Source: UBA12481 sp942493265 (GTDB taxonomy: Bacteria; Bacteroidota; Bacteroidia; Bacteroidales; UBA12481). Taken from it: DNA of 64,000 bases. Position numbers and translations under genes: made by a program. Positions 44,834-53,131 of the stretch are shown here, piece after piece. Location: assembly GCA_942493265.1 (NCBI GenBank), contig OW818688.1, positions 372,001 to 436,000 on the forward strand, in the 5' to 3' direction. The notes beneath the pieces are model-generated. The model saw nothing but the letters and a program-made list of their open reading frames with translations, did no database searches and was not told the origin of the DNA. Positions within the stretch are counted from its first letter, which is position 1. Every line of letters starts with the position of its first letter.

Positions 44834-47386
44834 TTAACCCCTGGGGGGCCGTTTCCGGCCAATCCTCTTTTGAACCAACATGACCACCCATGCACAAAGA
44901 ATTAATCCGATTATAATGGGAACGAGGATCCTGATAAATAAGTTGCTTTCTCCTATATTGCTGTAACACACCAATCCAGCCCAATAGTAAGGATGATCCA
45001 ACCCAGGTCCTGCACGCCTGAGATACTGCCTCTTTGACTGTGTAATAGCCTCAGCCGGGCACAATCGGCCTAAATGCTTATAGTAACCCCTGGCCATAAT
45101 TCCGGAGGCATGATCAGGTGCTTTCCAACTGTGTTGAATTATTGTCGTGCATCCGGCCATTGAAAAAGCAAGTCCGAGTGACATCAGTCCTTCGCCATGA
45201 TTTACCGCACCGTTTCCTGATTCGCAGGTATTAATATAAACTTGCGATCCAGCCAATTGATACTTCAGGACGTCTCTAAAACTAATTCCATCGGTAACAT
45301 CCCCGGCGCAATGAATAACAGATTCGAGCGGATTTTCACTGTTAACCGTTAAGTGGCCTGATATATGGATAGTATGGTTTTGACCTCCCAAATCGAGCTC
45401 ATTCGTTTTCCGCTGGTCGAGGTAATATATTACCGAGTTCTTAAACAAACCGGCAATTACATCTACCTCAGCTTTCACATCAGGCATTGCCACAGCATCC
45501 TTACACGATAAAATAGTTATAGAGTCACTTTCCCACGCTGGCACTTTATTGGGCCCAACCATTAACGAAGCCGAAAGATAACGAATATGGAACTGGTCAA
45601 GCAGGAATGGCAACCCTTTAAATGTTAATGATTTAACCCGCTCATTTGTCAGGGCTTCAAACGGAAGTCCCAGGAGAATTCCATCCGGGTGTATCGCCAG
45701 ATTGGTCATAGGTGATCCCGTTAAGGCTGGCTTAACCAATTGATCGAATAGGGTATAACTAAGTTCTGCATACTCATGAACGTCAATGGAGCTGTATAGT
45801 GCTAAAGGTGGCTCACTTATAATTTCCTTGAAGCGGCTTATCCGGGCTATCAAGTCGGTATCCTTTGGAATTCGTATAAAGGACCACCCTGCCGGTGAAA
45901 TGGTAAAAATTACAATTAACGAATCCAGATCGTAATAACCCAGATATCGCTCATTACTGAAATCCTTTTTCCTGATCCTGTTACTGATCGGGTCCAAGGT
46001 CATTCCTCGCCTGATGTCGCTATATTTTGTACGGATCTGATTCTCCGTTTCTTCATACAAACTGATCAACCGGGTGAATGCTTCGGTGGGTTTATCATGG
46101 GCATTTTCGAACGATTTTCCAGATAATAATTCCAGCTTTTTCCGGTATTCCGTTAGCGTATCAATTAAAACCACCGGGATTCCAACTCTTGCATAAATAA
46201 AGTTCTTTTCAACAAGCCAATTTAATGATAATGATTTGGACTGAAGCGACCATTCAAAGGCTTGTTCCAGAAAGCGGACATCTTTCGTTTGATCGAAAAG
46301 TTCCAGGGCACATTCAATTCCATTGTTAAACGCATGTCTGCCCTTTTCAGCGATGATAAACCGGGCTGATTCAGCCGTTATAGCATGGGAAAGATATAAC
46401 AACCGATCAATTGCTTTCTGAAAATGATCGTAAGCCAGGCTTAAAGTCAATGAATTTTTTCGGTAAAACTCACCTTGTTTGATAAGACATTCAACTAAAA
46501 CAGTTTCATATTGCGGAAGCTCTTTACCCTTAACCGGCGCATTTAAGTATAATCCTCCCGATAATACCTGACTGGCCAATGAATAGTTAATTTCCGCAGA
46601 ATCACGGATATTCATGCTATCATAACATTCGGCCAGTCGCAAATAGCAAAGTCCTTTCTGATGATTATATGCTCCATTTAAAGTGATTCCCTTTAACAGG
46701 GCGCGCTTAAGAATAATTATTGCTGCAGTGCGATTGCCTAAAAAAGCTGTTAATCTACCTAAGGTTCTGTCAAATAAATAATCAACTCCCTCATCATGAA
46801 ATTGATAAAGATCAGACAGATAAATTCGGGCGGCAACGGAATCTCCTTCCATAATTGCAATTTCAGCAAGATTAATGGTGGCTGAAATTTTTAATGAATT
46901 AAACTTGTTGCCATTATACCCATTAAGCAACCTAATTAATAACTCTTTGGCTTTGAGAAAATCCTTTGAAACAATAGCTAACCCAGCCATATTGTTAATA
47001 GCAGAGGAAATCAAATCATTAAGCTGGTAATTCTGGCCGTATGATAAAGCAAGATCATAACAGCATTCTGAAAGGAAATAATTCCCCATTCTCAGGTAAG
47101 CTGAACCTTTGTACAAATTAAGATACCCTAAATACTTTGAGTCATATTTGTATATCATCGAATCACAACCATTGTTGCATAAATCTATCACCTTTATTGC
47201 ATCTCCCTGATCCAACAATCTCTTGGCTGAATCGGCAAGTTGGTACAATGAATATTCACTTTCCCAGGATGAACTTGAGGTAGCAATTTGACGGGTTTGC
47301 CCAATTACAAAAGACTGACCAGCCAAAAAAACCAGGAAAATGATTAGAAAAACTCTGGGGCCCAATACATCAAACAACCTATTCAT
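44834..47386 (-). CDS. TPR-CHAT protease with signal peptide and C-terminal membrane anchor
   Basis: This 850-residue protein has an N-terminal signal peptide (about 10-29), tetratricopeptide-like helices (about 40-400), a linker and a caspase-like CHAT domain (about 510-800). The expected dyad is present: His678 in 'IHISGHLTV' and Cys721 in 'VYINTCESGNG', followed by the typical 'MSLGLAFSMAGCTTII' and a C-terminal block. One transmembrane helix (about 815-838) and a basic tail ('KRIGRKRPPRG') end it. The topology implies a periplasmic protease anchored in the inner membrane, unlike cytosolic Craspase-type TPR-CHAT proteins. It is transcribed divergently from the GG/polyproline peptide gene, whose start is 90 bp away, making that peptide a candidate partner. 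Confidence 0.87.
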   Translation of the reverse strand: MNRLFDVLGPRVFLIIFLVFLAGQSFVIGQTRQIATSSSSWESEYSLYQLADSAKRLLDQGDAIKVIDLCNNGCDSMIYKYDSKYLGYLNLYKGSAYLRMGNYFLSECCYDLALSYGQNYQLNDLISSAINNMAGLAIVSKDFLKAKELLIRLLNGYNGNKFNSLKISATINLAEIAIMEGDSVAARIYLSDLYQFHDEGVDYLFDRTLGRLTAFLGNRTAAIIILKRALLKGITLNGAYNHQKGLCYLRLAECYDSMNIRDSAEINYSLASQVLSGGLYLNAPVKGKELPQYETVLVECLIKQGEFYRKNSLTLSLAYDHFQKAIDRLLYLSHAITAESARFIIAEKGRHAFNNGIECALELFDQTKDVRFLEQAFEWSLQSKSLSLNWLVEKNFIYARVGIPVVLIDTLTEYRKKLELLSGKSFENAHDKPTEAFTRLISLYEETENQIRTKYSDIRRGMTLDPISNRIRKKDFSNERYLGYYDLDSLIVIFTISPAGWSFIRIPKDTDLIARISRFKEIISEPPLALYSSIDVHEYAELSYTLFDQLVKPALTGSPMTNLAIHPDGILLGLPFEALTNERVKSLTFKGLPFLLDQFHIRYLSASLMVGPNKVPAWESDSITILSCKDAVAMPDVKAEVDVIAGLFKNSVIYYLDQRKTNELDLGGQNHTIHISGHLTVNSENPLESVIHCAGDVTDGISFRDVLKYQLAGSQVYINTCESGNGAVNHGEGLMSLGLAFSMAGCTTIIQHSWKAPDHASGIMARGYYKHLGRLCPAEAITQSKRQYLRRAGPGLDHPYYWAGLVCYSNIGESNLFIRILVPIIIGLILCAWVVMLVQKRIGRKRPPRG

Positions 47387-47476
47387 CTATATATCAATTA
47401 ATTTGCAAAATATCGGTAACAATTTAGTCACTGGAGACATCAATGTTACGTATTCATTTTTTTAAATCCTCATTTT

Positions 47477-47625
47477 ATGGAAAAGTACGAAGTACCCAGT
47501 AAAAAAAATTCATTGAGCTTAGCTTGGCTGAGATGTTGAATGTTCGTGGTGGCGATGGTGATGAGAGTCTTTTAATTCCGCCGCCTCCACCACCACCGCC
47601 TCCACTGCCGGGTGGAGGTAATTGA
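47477..47625 (+). pseudogene. Small double-glycine polyproline peptide gene with A8-tract frameshift
   Basis: ATG 47477 starts 'MEKYEVPSKK'. In the A8 tract at 47501-47508 the frame as written leads to a stop at 47537. Adding one A gives a 49-residue peptide: 'KKFIELSLAEMLNVRGG', then 'DGDESLLI', nine prolines, 'LPGGGN' and stop at 47623-47625. The acidic/hydrophobic leader ending in 'EMLNVRGG' resembles GG-type leader peptides of Bacteroidota natural-product precursors. The downstream frame also has in-frame 'MLNVRGG' from ATG 47533, which alone would make a 30-residue peptide. The frameshift may be an assembly error, phase variation or decay. No modification enzyme or peptidase-ABC exporter is nearby. 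Confidence 0.6.
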
Positions 47626-47669
47626 CAAAAGACGATAGTTTAAAATTACCAAAATCAGGGAACGCGAAA

Positions 47670-47703
47670 AACACGGAGTCAATCAATGGATTTTCTCCGT
47701 GTT
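47670..47703. terminator. Hairpin after the small peptide gene
   Basis: AACACGGAG (47670-47678) pairs perfectly with CTCCGTGTT (47695-47703) around a 16-nt loop. It lies 44 bp beyond the peptide stop and may be a terminator. It belongs to the CACGGAG repeat family seen at 52318, 55880 and 60735. Confidence 0.5.
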
Positions 47704-47795
47704 ATTTCGTGCTCCTCATGGATCGACCGGTAACAATTTCGTCAGTTGACCTATTAATCTTCATAAACCGAGAAAGGCAACATTTCGCCGATCTC

Positions 47796-47809
47796 TAAAC
47801 ATTTGTTTA
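47796..47809. promoter_or_regulatory. Candidate operator of XRE regulator 2
   Basis: TAAACA-TT-TGTTTA is a perfect inverted repeat 16 bp before the start codon. It shares the AAACAT half-site with the repeats upstream of XRE regulator 1. Confidence 0.45.
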
Positions 47810-47825
47810 TTAATTGATTACTATT

Positions 47826-48080
47826 ATGACACAAGATCTATTTCTAAAAGAGCTGGCAAACCAGATCAAAATTGCAAGAAAATTATCAGGGAAATCACAG
47901 CTGGAGGTTGTTGATATTACCGGCATTAACGTTGCACGTATTGAAAAGGGAGAGGCGTCGATTCAATTGTATACCTATTATCGTTTATGCAAATACTTCA
48001 ACATTAACTTTGAAGAGATGCTAAACCAGATTGACAAAAAAATGCATCTGCTGACGCCAACGTCATTGCACGGTATTTAG
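47826..48080 (+). CDS. XRE-family HTH transcriptional regulator 2
   Basis: This is an 84-residue single HTH_3 domain ('KIARKLSGKSQLEVVDI', 'VARIEKGEASIQLYTYYRL', 'YFNINFEEML'). ATG 47826 ('MTQDLFLKELANQI') is preferred over an upstream TTG at 47814 because it aligns with the paralogue's start. Paralogous to XRE regulator 1 at the other side of the CHAT region. An inverted repeat overlies its promoter region. Confidence 0.87.
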   Translation: MTQDLFLKELANQIKIARKLSGKSQLEVVDITGINVARIEKGEASIQLYTYYRLCKYFNINFEEMLNQIDKKMHLLTPTSLHGI

Positions 48081-48475
48081 AAGGCTCGCAAATTTACAGA
48101 AATAAAAGATTATGGAATTTGTTTCAAGCTTCTTAGTGGAGAAGCCATTCATGAACCAGACAGGAATTTACGGTCAAAATGATATGCCGATTTTATAAAT
48201 CGCAGCACCCTTCTTTGAATAATAATCCGCTACTACAATTACACTTAGCAGGCCTAAAGCATTGAACAATGGAAGCATAACAAAATCAAGATCATGAAAA
48301 CAAAATCATTTCTACTTTTAGCTACAGAGCATCTTAAAACACCACCACTGGGTTGATCAGATCAAACCCAGAAGGCAGAGTTTTGATCTTCCTAAACTGA
48401 TCGAACCAGTATGAAGGCCTTAGTCCATCTCTGACGAAAATGGGCAAACTCAAAAACTTTCAAATCCAAAACAAA
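48081..48475. other. Intergenic stretch with possible gene remnants
   Basis: No full gene was found. Read in the frame of the XRE gene, about 36 further sense codons follow its TAG before the next stop. A 28-codon frame from 48113 ('MEFVSSFLVEKPFMNQTG') is present, and a 20-codon frame starts at 48295. These may be remnants or chance. Confidence 0.4.
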
Positions 48476-48889
48476 ATGAAATTATTGTTAAAACCATTTG
48501 CATTCGTTGCTATCTTGTTAACTTTTGCTTTAAAAGCGTCATGCCCGCCTGTTCCACCAACAACGGTTGTTGCTTTGACGTCTTGTCCCACTTGTTATGC
48601 TATTATGATATGCAATCATGGATATGAATGCGTAACCTACAATGAGCAATCAGAGTATATAACTGTGTATAATCCAGCATCAAATCAGGTATTCAATTCC
48701 GCATACAAGTTTTATACTGATTCGATGGTATGGCTTTCCGTTTCAGTTTGGATTAAACCCACATCGAATAGTACATGGCAGGCCTGTGGAACAATTTGGT
48801 CATATAATGCTTCTATTCTGGTTGAAAATGGATGGTTATATTCATTGACGTCTCTTTGTCCAAGCCCTCTTCCTCCCCCGGAGGAGTAA
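48476..48889 (+). CDS. Small secreted Cys-containing protein, uncharacterised
   Basis: This is 137 residues from ATG 48476 ('MKLLLKPFAFVAILLTFALK' is a clean signal peptide); a 12-residue longer frame starts at 48440. The mature part begins with a Cys/Pro stretch ('SCPPVPPTTVVALTSCPTCY'), carries about seven Cys and ends in 'CPSPLPPPEE'. It is predicted to be a disulfide-stabilised beta domain. No family recognised. It lies upstream of the PKD-FISUMP gene in the island. Confidence 0.6.
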   Translation: MKLLLKPFAFVAILLTFALKASCPPVPPTTVVALTSCPTCYAIMICNHGYECVTYNEQSEYITVYNPASNQVFNSAYKFYTDSMVWLSVSVWIKPTSNSTWQACGTIWSYNASILVENGWLYSLTSLCPSPLPPPEE

Positions 48890-49092
48890 ATTCTTGATAT
48901 TGGTTGTGGCAAAAGCAAAACTGGGTAAGAATTATCTGTTTTAACAAATAGCAACATCCAGAAACAAAAATGATTTTGCCACAACCTTTCTGTTTTTCTA
49001 TTTTATTGGTTACTTTTAAGAAATGAGACAAATGAAAAATGCCAATCTGAAATCGCTTCAGAAAAACTTCTTAAAGTTTTAAAACTCCATAA

Positions 49093-50034
49093 ATGAAGGT
49101 TTTTGTCTTTATGATTGTCGCATTGCTTTTGATTTCATGCAAAAAGCAATCCCTGCCATTCGCTAAGCTAAACACCTATCCACCAAATGGTGACACCACG
49201 GTTTTATTTGAACTCGATGCAAGTCAGTCGTTTGATGCAAGTACTTACCAAATTGCATTGAAGTTTCGATGGGACTTCGACGACGACCGAATATGGGATA
49301 CCGGGTTCTCTAACGAATCCATTATGGTCAAACAATTTCCGGTACCCGGAACCTACCATATTGCTGTCGAGGTGATGAATCTTGACGGATGTTCATCGGT
49401 GGACACGGATTCAATTGTCGTTTTTAGTTTAAGATCGGAAACTTCCTCCTTAACGGATACCCGCGACGGTCAAACATATTCGACCGTAAATTTCGGCGGT
49501 CGCTGGTGGATGTCGGAGTGCCTGCGCTACGGAACGGAGATTGATCCGCTAAATCAGAAAATGAACAACAACGGTGTTCCTGAAAGGATCGTCCTTGATC
49601 ACTGCTATGGAACCGGTACCTTCAGCGTATACTCCTGGTATGAAGCCATTAACTATGACCTGAACCACAACCAGGGAATCTGTCCGGATGGATGGCACAT
49701 CCCCGCACAAATGGAATGGCAGGCACTCTATACAGGCTTTCCGATGCTTTATATTGCCAAACAGCTCGGAGAAAACGGGCCGACAGGGATGAACCTGCAA
49801 AATGGAGCGTTTGTCACGGTAGACGCTGTTAATCAGTTCATCTGGTGTAATTCTACAATTTCATCTTTCTGGACTTCTGATTATATGTATGATACATCCA
49901 AGATCTTTTTTGCTGCTCACCTGAACTTTAATGAAGATGGTATCAAAATAGGATTCCTTGACCAATGGCAACTCTCTGGTTATAATAGAAATTTGATTCT
50001 CAGCTCGGTGAGATGTGTTAAAAACCAGGATTGA
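49093..50034 (+). CDS. PKD-FISUMP domain lipoprotein
   Basis: This is a 313-residue SPII lipoprotein ('VALLLISCKKQ'). A PKD domain (about 30-115: 'FELDASQSFDAS', 'FRWDFDDDRIWDTG', 'VPGTYHIAVEV') is followed by a FISUMP domain (about 125-310: 'DGQTYSTVNFGGRWWMSECL', 'ICPDGWHIPAQMEWQAL', 'FWTSDYMYD', 'SVRCVKNQD'). FISUMP domains occur on surface proteins of Fibrobacter and Bacteroidota; their role is unknown. The stop overlaps the next start by 4 bp (ATGA), so it is translationally coupled to the DUF4249-like lipoprotein. Confidence 0.9.
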   Translation: MKVFVFMIVALLLISCKKQSLPFAKLNTYPPNGDTTVLFELDASQSFDASTYQIALKFRWDFDDDRIWDTGFSNESIMVKQFPVPGTYHIAVEVMNLDGCSSVDTDSIVVFSLRSETSSLTDTRDGQTYSTVNFGGRWWMSECLRYGTEIDPLNQKMNNNGVPERIVLDHCYGTGTFSVYSWYEAINYDLNHNQGICPDGWHIPAQMEWQALYTGFPMLYIAKQLGENGPTGMNLQNGAFVTVDAVNQFIWCNSTISSFWTSDYMYDTSKIFFAAHLNFNEDGIKIGFLDQWQLSGYNRNLILSSVRCVKNQD

Positions 50035-51059
50035 CTATGCTAAAAAATAAATATTGCTGGTATTATTGGTTGCTCATCTTCATCCTGCTTGGATCGGGTT
50101 GTAGTAATGAGCTTGTCATTCTGTCCCCAGCTCCTCCGGTTCCAAACATTGTTTGTATCCTGAACCCGCAGGATAGCTTATGTTATCTGACTATCTCAAA
50201 AACGGCCCTCACCGATTCGAATGCTGCTGACTTTATTAATAACAACGATAAGTTAAGGGTCGACGATGCACAAGTGGTTCTGGAGGCCTGGGGAGATGGA
50301 TACAAATTGTGGGAGACAAGCTTTTCCCTGATGCGAAGCGATAGCTCGGAAAAATATGATTCTCAGGTTTCAAGGTCTACTTATGTGTCGAATAAAACTC
50401 TTAGGTTCAATAATTTACCAGCTGTAGATGCATTCTGGAGCGGTCCGTACGATTATTTTAGATTACAAGTATCATCACCACAGTTAGATCAGATAGCCTA
50501 TGCGAGGATACCCATTATAAAGAAACCAAAACTTATATCCCCCCAAACTCCGATGGCATGGAGTTTTTATGGCGTCAATGATCCCGTTCTGGTGGTTAAG
50601 GTCGATTTGGAAGAAATGAAGTATTCAAGTCTGTTATGCCGGTTTTATTTTGAAGAGTATACTGATCATTGGGAACAAAAGAGCATACAATTTACGATAC
50701 AAAAGGATTTAGCGCTAATTATCGATGAGCAAAAATGGATTCATATACGCATCTATGAGGAGTTCTTCAATAAGTTAGCTGCTGTTTTGCCTGAAAATAC
50801 TCAAGTCTATGCCCGTCGGTTCAATCATATTATCCTGCAACTGATCGTTTCCGATGATTATTTCCATGATTATTTCACTACTTATATAAATGCCTTGAAC
50901 CAAGATATGCCGGGCTACACGAATATCTCTAACGCCTTTGGTGTTTTCAGTCTAAACAGAAACCTCAATTTCCCTCAAATAACTTTCGATCCACAAACGT
51001 TGGATTCCTTATGTTTCGGCAGGATTACAAAAAAGTTGAAGTTCCGGAAGGATTTGTGA
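50031..51059 (+). CDS. DUF4249-like lipoprotein (paralogue of 38970-39935)
   Basis: This is a 342-residue SPII lipoprotein ('LLIFILLGSGCSNELVIL'). It has a beta-rich architecture and C-terminal motifs 'NISNAFGVFS' and 'LDSLCFGRITKKLKF', shared with the lipoprotein at the other edge of the island. It is coupled by a 4-bp overlap to the PKD-FISUMP gene, so the two probably form a surface complex. ATG at 50037 is an alternative start. No TonB receptor is nearby. Confidence 0.75.
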   Translation: MTMLKNKYCWYYWLLIFILLGSGCSNELVILSPAPPVPNIVCILNPQDSLCYLTISKTALTDSNAADFINNNDKLRVDDAQVVLEAWGDGYKLWETSFSLMRSDSSEKYDSQVSRSTYVSNKTLRFNNLPAVDAFWSGPYDYFRLQVSSPQLDQIAYARIPIIKKPKLISPQTPMAWSFYGVNDPVLVVKVDLEEMKYSSLLCRFYFEEYTDHWEQKSIQFTIQKDLALIIDEQKWIHIRIYEEFFNKLAAVLPENTQVYARRFNHIILQLIVSDDYFHDYFTTYINALNQDMPGYTNISNAFGVFSLNRNLNFPQITFDPQTLDSLCFGRITKKLKFRKDL

Positions 51060-51103
51060 TGATTAAATTAAGGCGATAAAATGTTCAGGCGCTGAGTTAA
51101 AGC

Positions 51104-52296
51104 CTATTTCCCGATCCCAAAAGGAAATGGACCACTCAGAATTTTTAGGATTTCACTCAGTTTAGGTTCCGTCAATTCTGATTTTATAAGTTTTGTAACA
51201 GAACTGCGGCTAACCATTTCCCGTGACTCAGAGATCCTCAGATCCGACAATCCCGCATCAAGAATGATCAGTTTCGGCGTCCCTTGTGCAGGATTCCACG
51301 GCTCCCATTTTGGAAGACTCCCCCCATTCGGATTTCCGGAGCGGGCAAAATTTGCGAGGTACGCCATGCACAGTTGTGTTAGTTTTTCACGACCCGGCTT
51401 ATTTTCCCGGGAATAGGTTTTGCCGGTTATTATGGACAATTGGTTCAGTCCGCTTCCCATAAAGAAGGGTATTTCAGCATAATGACTCGCTCCCATTACG
51501 GAGCCCATCCTGCCTGGCAGCACGTTTACGCCATTCGCATCATAGAGAGACCGCTTTCAACAACCGCTCTGTGAAAAAGTCCATCAGCCAGGGGAGAAGT
51601 GAGCAGGGAAAGAACATCCATTGCCCCGCCCGACTCTCCTGCAATGGTAACATTGCCAGGGTCGCCACCGAAAGCTTCTATATTTTCGTGTACCCATTCC
51701 AGTGCTTTTATCAGGTCGAGCGTCCCAAAATTGCCGCTCTGATCCTCTGCGGAACCGGATCCGGTAACCGCTGGGTGGCGAAACCAACCCATGACCCCCA
51801 ATCGGAAATTGACGGAAACAAAAACCATGTTTGATTTGCCAGCCACGGCATTCCCGTAATAATCTCGGGATGAACCGGTTCCGATTGAATTACCTCCCCC
51901 ATGGATAAACAGGTATACCGGAAGGCCCCTGGCTTCACCCCTTGGCCTCCAGATATTCAGGTAAAGGCAATCCTCGGAACCTTTGGCCCCAACAACCGGC
52001 AGAAGCTGGGAGGCAGAACTGCCGAATTTTTTTGCATCCCGGATCCCGTCCCAGGCTGCAGGATCCACAGGGGCTTTCCAGCGCAGCGGGCCAACCGGCG
52101 GAGCGGCATAGGGAACACCTTTCCAGCACCAGGTCAACCCTTTGTCGGCAAAGCCCTTTATTAATCCGTAATTGGTTTTGACAACGGGCTTATCTGTCCA
52201 GGTTTCGGCACCTGAAGATGCGGCAGTAATGGCAATAAGGAGGCAAGCTGCCAGGAGCAGCCTGACGGGCAATCCAAAGAGGTTATTGTAGCGCAT
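51104..52296 (-). pseudogene. Type B carboxylesterase, decayed (internal deletion plus frameshift)
   Basis: The 5' frame (51526-52296) encodes a signal peptide, 'CWKGVPYAAPPVGPLRWKAP', 'SEDCLYLNIWRP', oxyanion 'YLFIHGGGNSIGTG' and nucleophile elbow 'TIAGESGGAMDVLSLL'. It stops after 'ESGLSMMRMA'. A second frame (51104-51523) resumes with the C-terminal part, 'GASHYAEIPFFMG' (catalytic His region) and 'NFARSGNPNGG'. Type B esterases are about 500 residues; here about 395 codons remain, so the central ~100-150 residues with the catalytic acid are missing and the frame changes at the junction near 51525. Not functional as a full enzyme. Confidence 0.9.
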
Positions 52297-52317
52297 AGCA
52301 TTTTGAATTTAAAAGTA

Positions 52318-52333
52318 ACACGGAGAAACGGAG
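52318..52333. repeat. CACGGAG-family repeat, left flank of AT-rich cassette
   Basis: 16 nt (ACACGGAGAAACGGAG), matching the reverse complement of 55880-55895 at 15 of 16 positions. Lies at the boundary where the base composition drops sharply. Confidence 0.55.
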
Positions 52334-52496
52334 CGCCTTTTCGTTAAATCATTCATTAGAGTTTTTTGAGTTAATATCATGCAAAATCAAAAATATGAAA
52401 TTAATGACAAATTTGTTATTGTGCATAACTTTATAAACAACTACCTTTATCAACGATATCACGCTATTAAAAAAAAATTCACTACTTAAATAATTA

Positions 52497-53123
52497 ATGA
52501 ACTTAATTACAAAATATTTACCGAACACTATCTTAGTGTTTCTTTTTGCTATTGTCATTTATCTTTCATTTGAGTTATTAAAAAGAAACAAGGAGGCTAC
52601 AAATCTGATAAAGGAAATAGCACAGTACGAATATAGGTTGGATAAAAACAAAAGGAAGTATGGGAAGGAAGTGTTTTCCGATTACCAAATTATGGACAAT
52701 ATTTATTTAACAGACATAGAAGGTGATTCCATTCAAATCTCACAATTGTTAGAGACTCCAAAATTTGTATATAGGTTTTCCTGCCAATCTTGTTTTACAT
52801 GTGTTGAAGAAGATTTAAAACAAATAATTCAATTTGGTGATATTATTGGTTATCAGAATATAATTATCATAGCTGATTATGAAAACGTGAGATCATTAGC
52901 TTCAATAAAGAATAAGTATAATATAAAATCACCGATTTATATATATAAAAACAGGATCAATCTTATGGTTGAAGCTGAATCTGAATCTGAAAGAGCTACA
53001 TTTTATTTCATTATTGATAGTACGTTATGCGTAAAGTTAGTCTTTCTCTCCGAATCCTATACGGAATTTGAAAACTTATATTTAAAAAGAATCGAACAGT
53101 ATTTTTTAAAAAATAATTTGTGA
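52497..53123 (+). CDS. Membrane-anchored protein with Cys-rich redox-like motif
   Basis: This 208-residue, very AT-rich gene encodes an N-terminal membrane anchor (about 8-28, 'TILVFLFAIVIYLSFELL'), a short coiled segment and a domain carrying 'YRFSCQSCFTCVEEDL' (C-x2-C-x2-C) followed by alternating strands and helices ('QNIIIIADYE', 'KSPIYIYKNRI', 'ATFYFIIDS'). This suggests a thioredoxin-like fold with altered active site. It overlaps the following beta-propeller gene by 4 bp if that uses GTG. It probably acts in the periplasm, on or with the cassette's Cys-rich peptide; this is inference. Confidence 0.65.
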   Translation: MNLITKYLPNTILVFLFAIVIYLSFELLKRNKEATNLIKEIAQYEYRLDKNKRKYGKEVFSDYQIMDNIYLTDIEGDSIQISQLLETPKFVYRFSCQSCFTCVEEDLKQIIQFGDIIGYQNIIIIADYENVRSLASIKNKYNIKSPIYIYKNRINLMVEAESESERATFYFIIDSTLCVKLVFLSESYTEFENLYLKRIEQYFLKNNL

Positions 53124-53131
53124 ATGTAATT

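Noticed and set aside
48113..48199. 28-codon peptide frame 'MEFVSSFLVEKPFMNQTG..'
   Set aside because: Too short to support, no leader or conserved motif I recognise. Recorded only as possible remnant sequence.
52349..52558. 69-codon minus-strand frame upstream of the AT-rich cassette
   Set aside because: Low-complexity AT-rich sequence overlapping the start of the plus-strand redox-like gene; no features beyond hydrophobicity.
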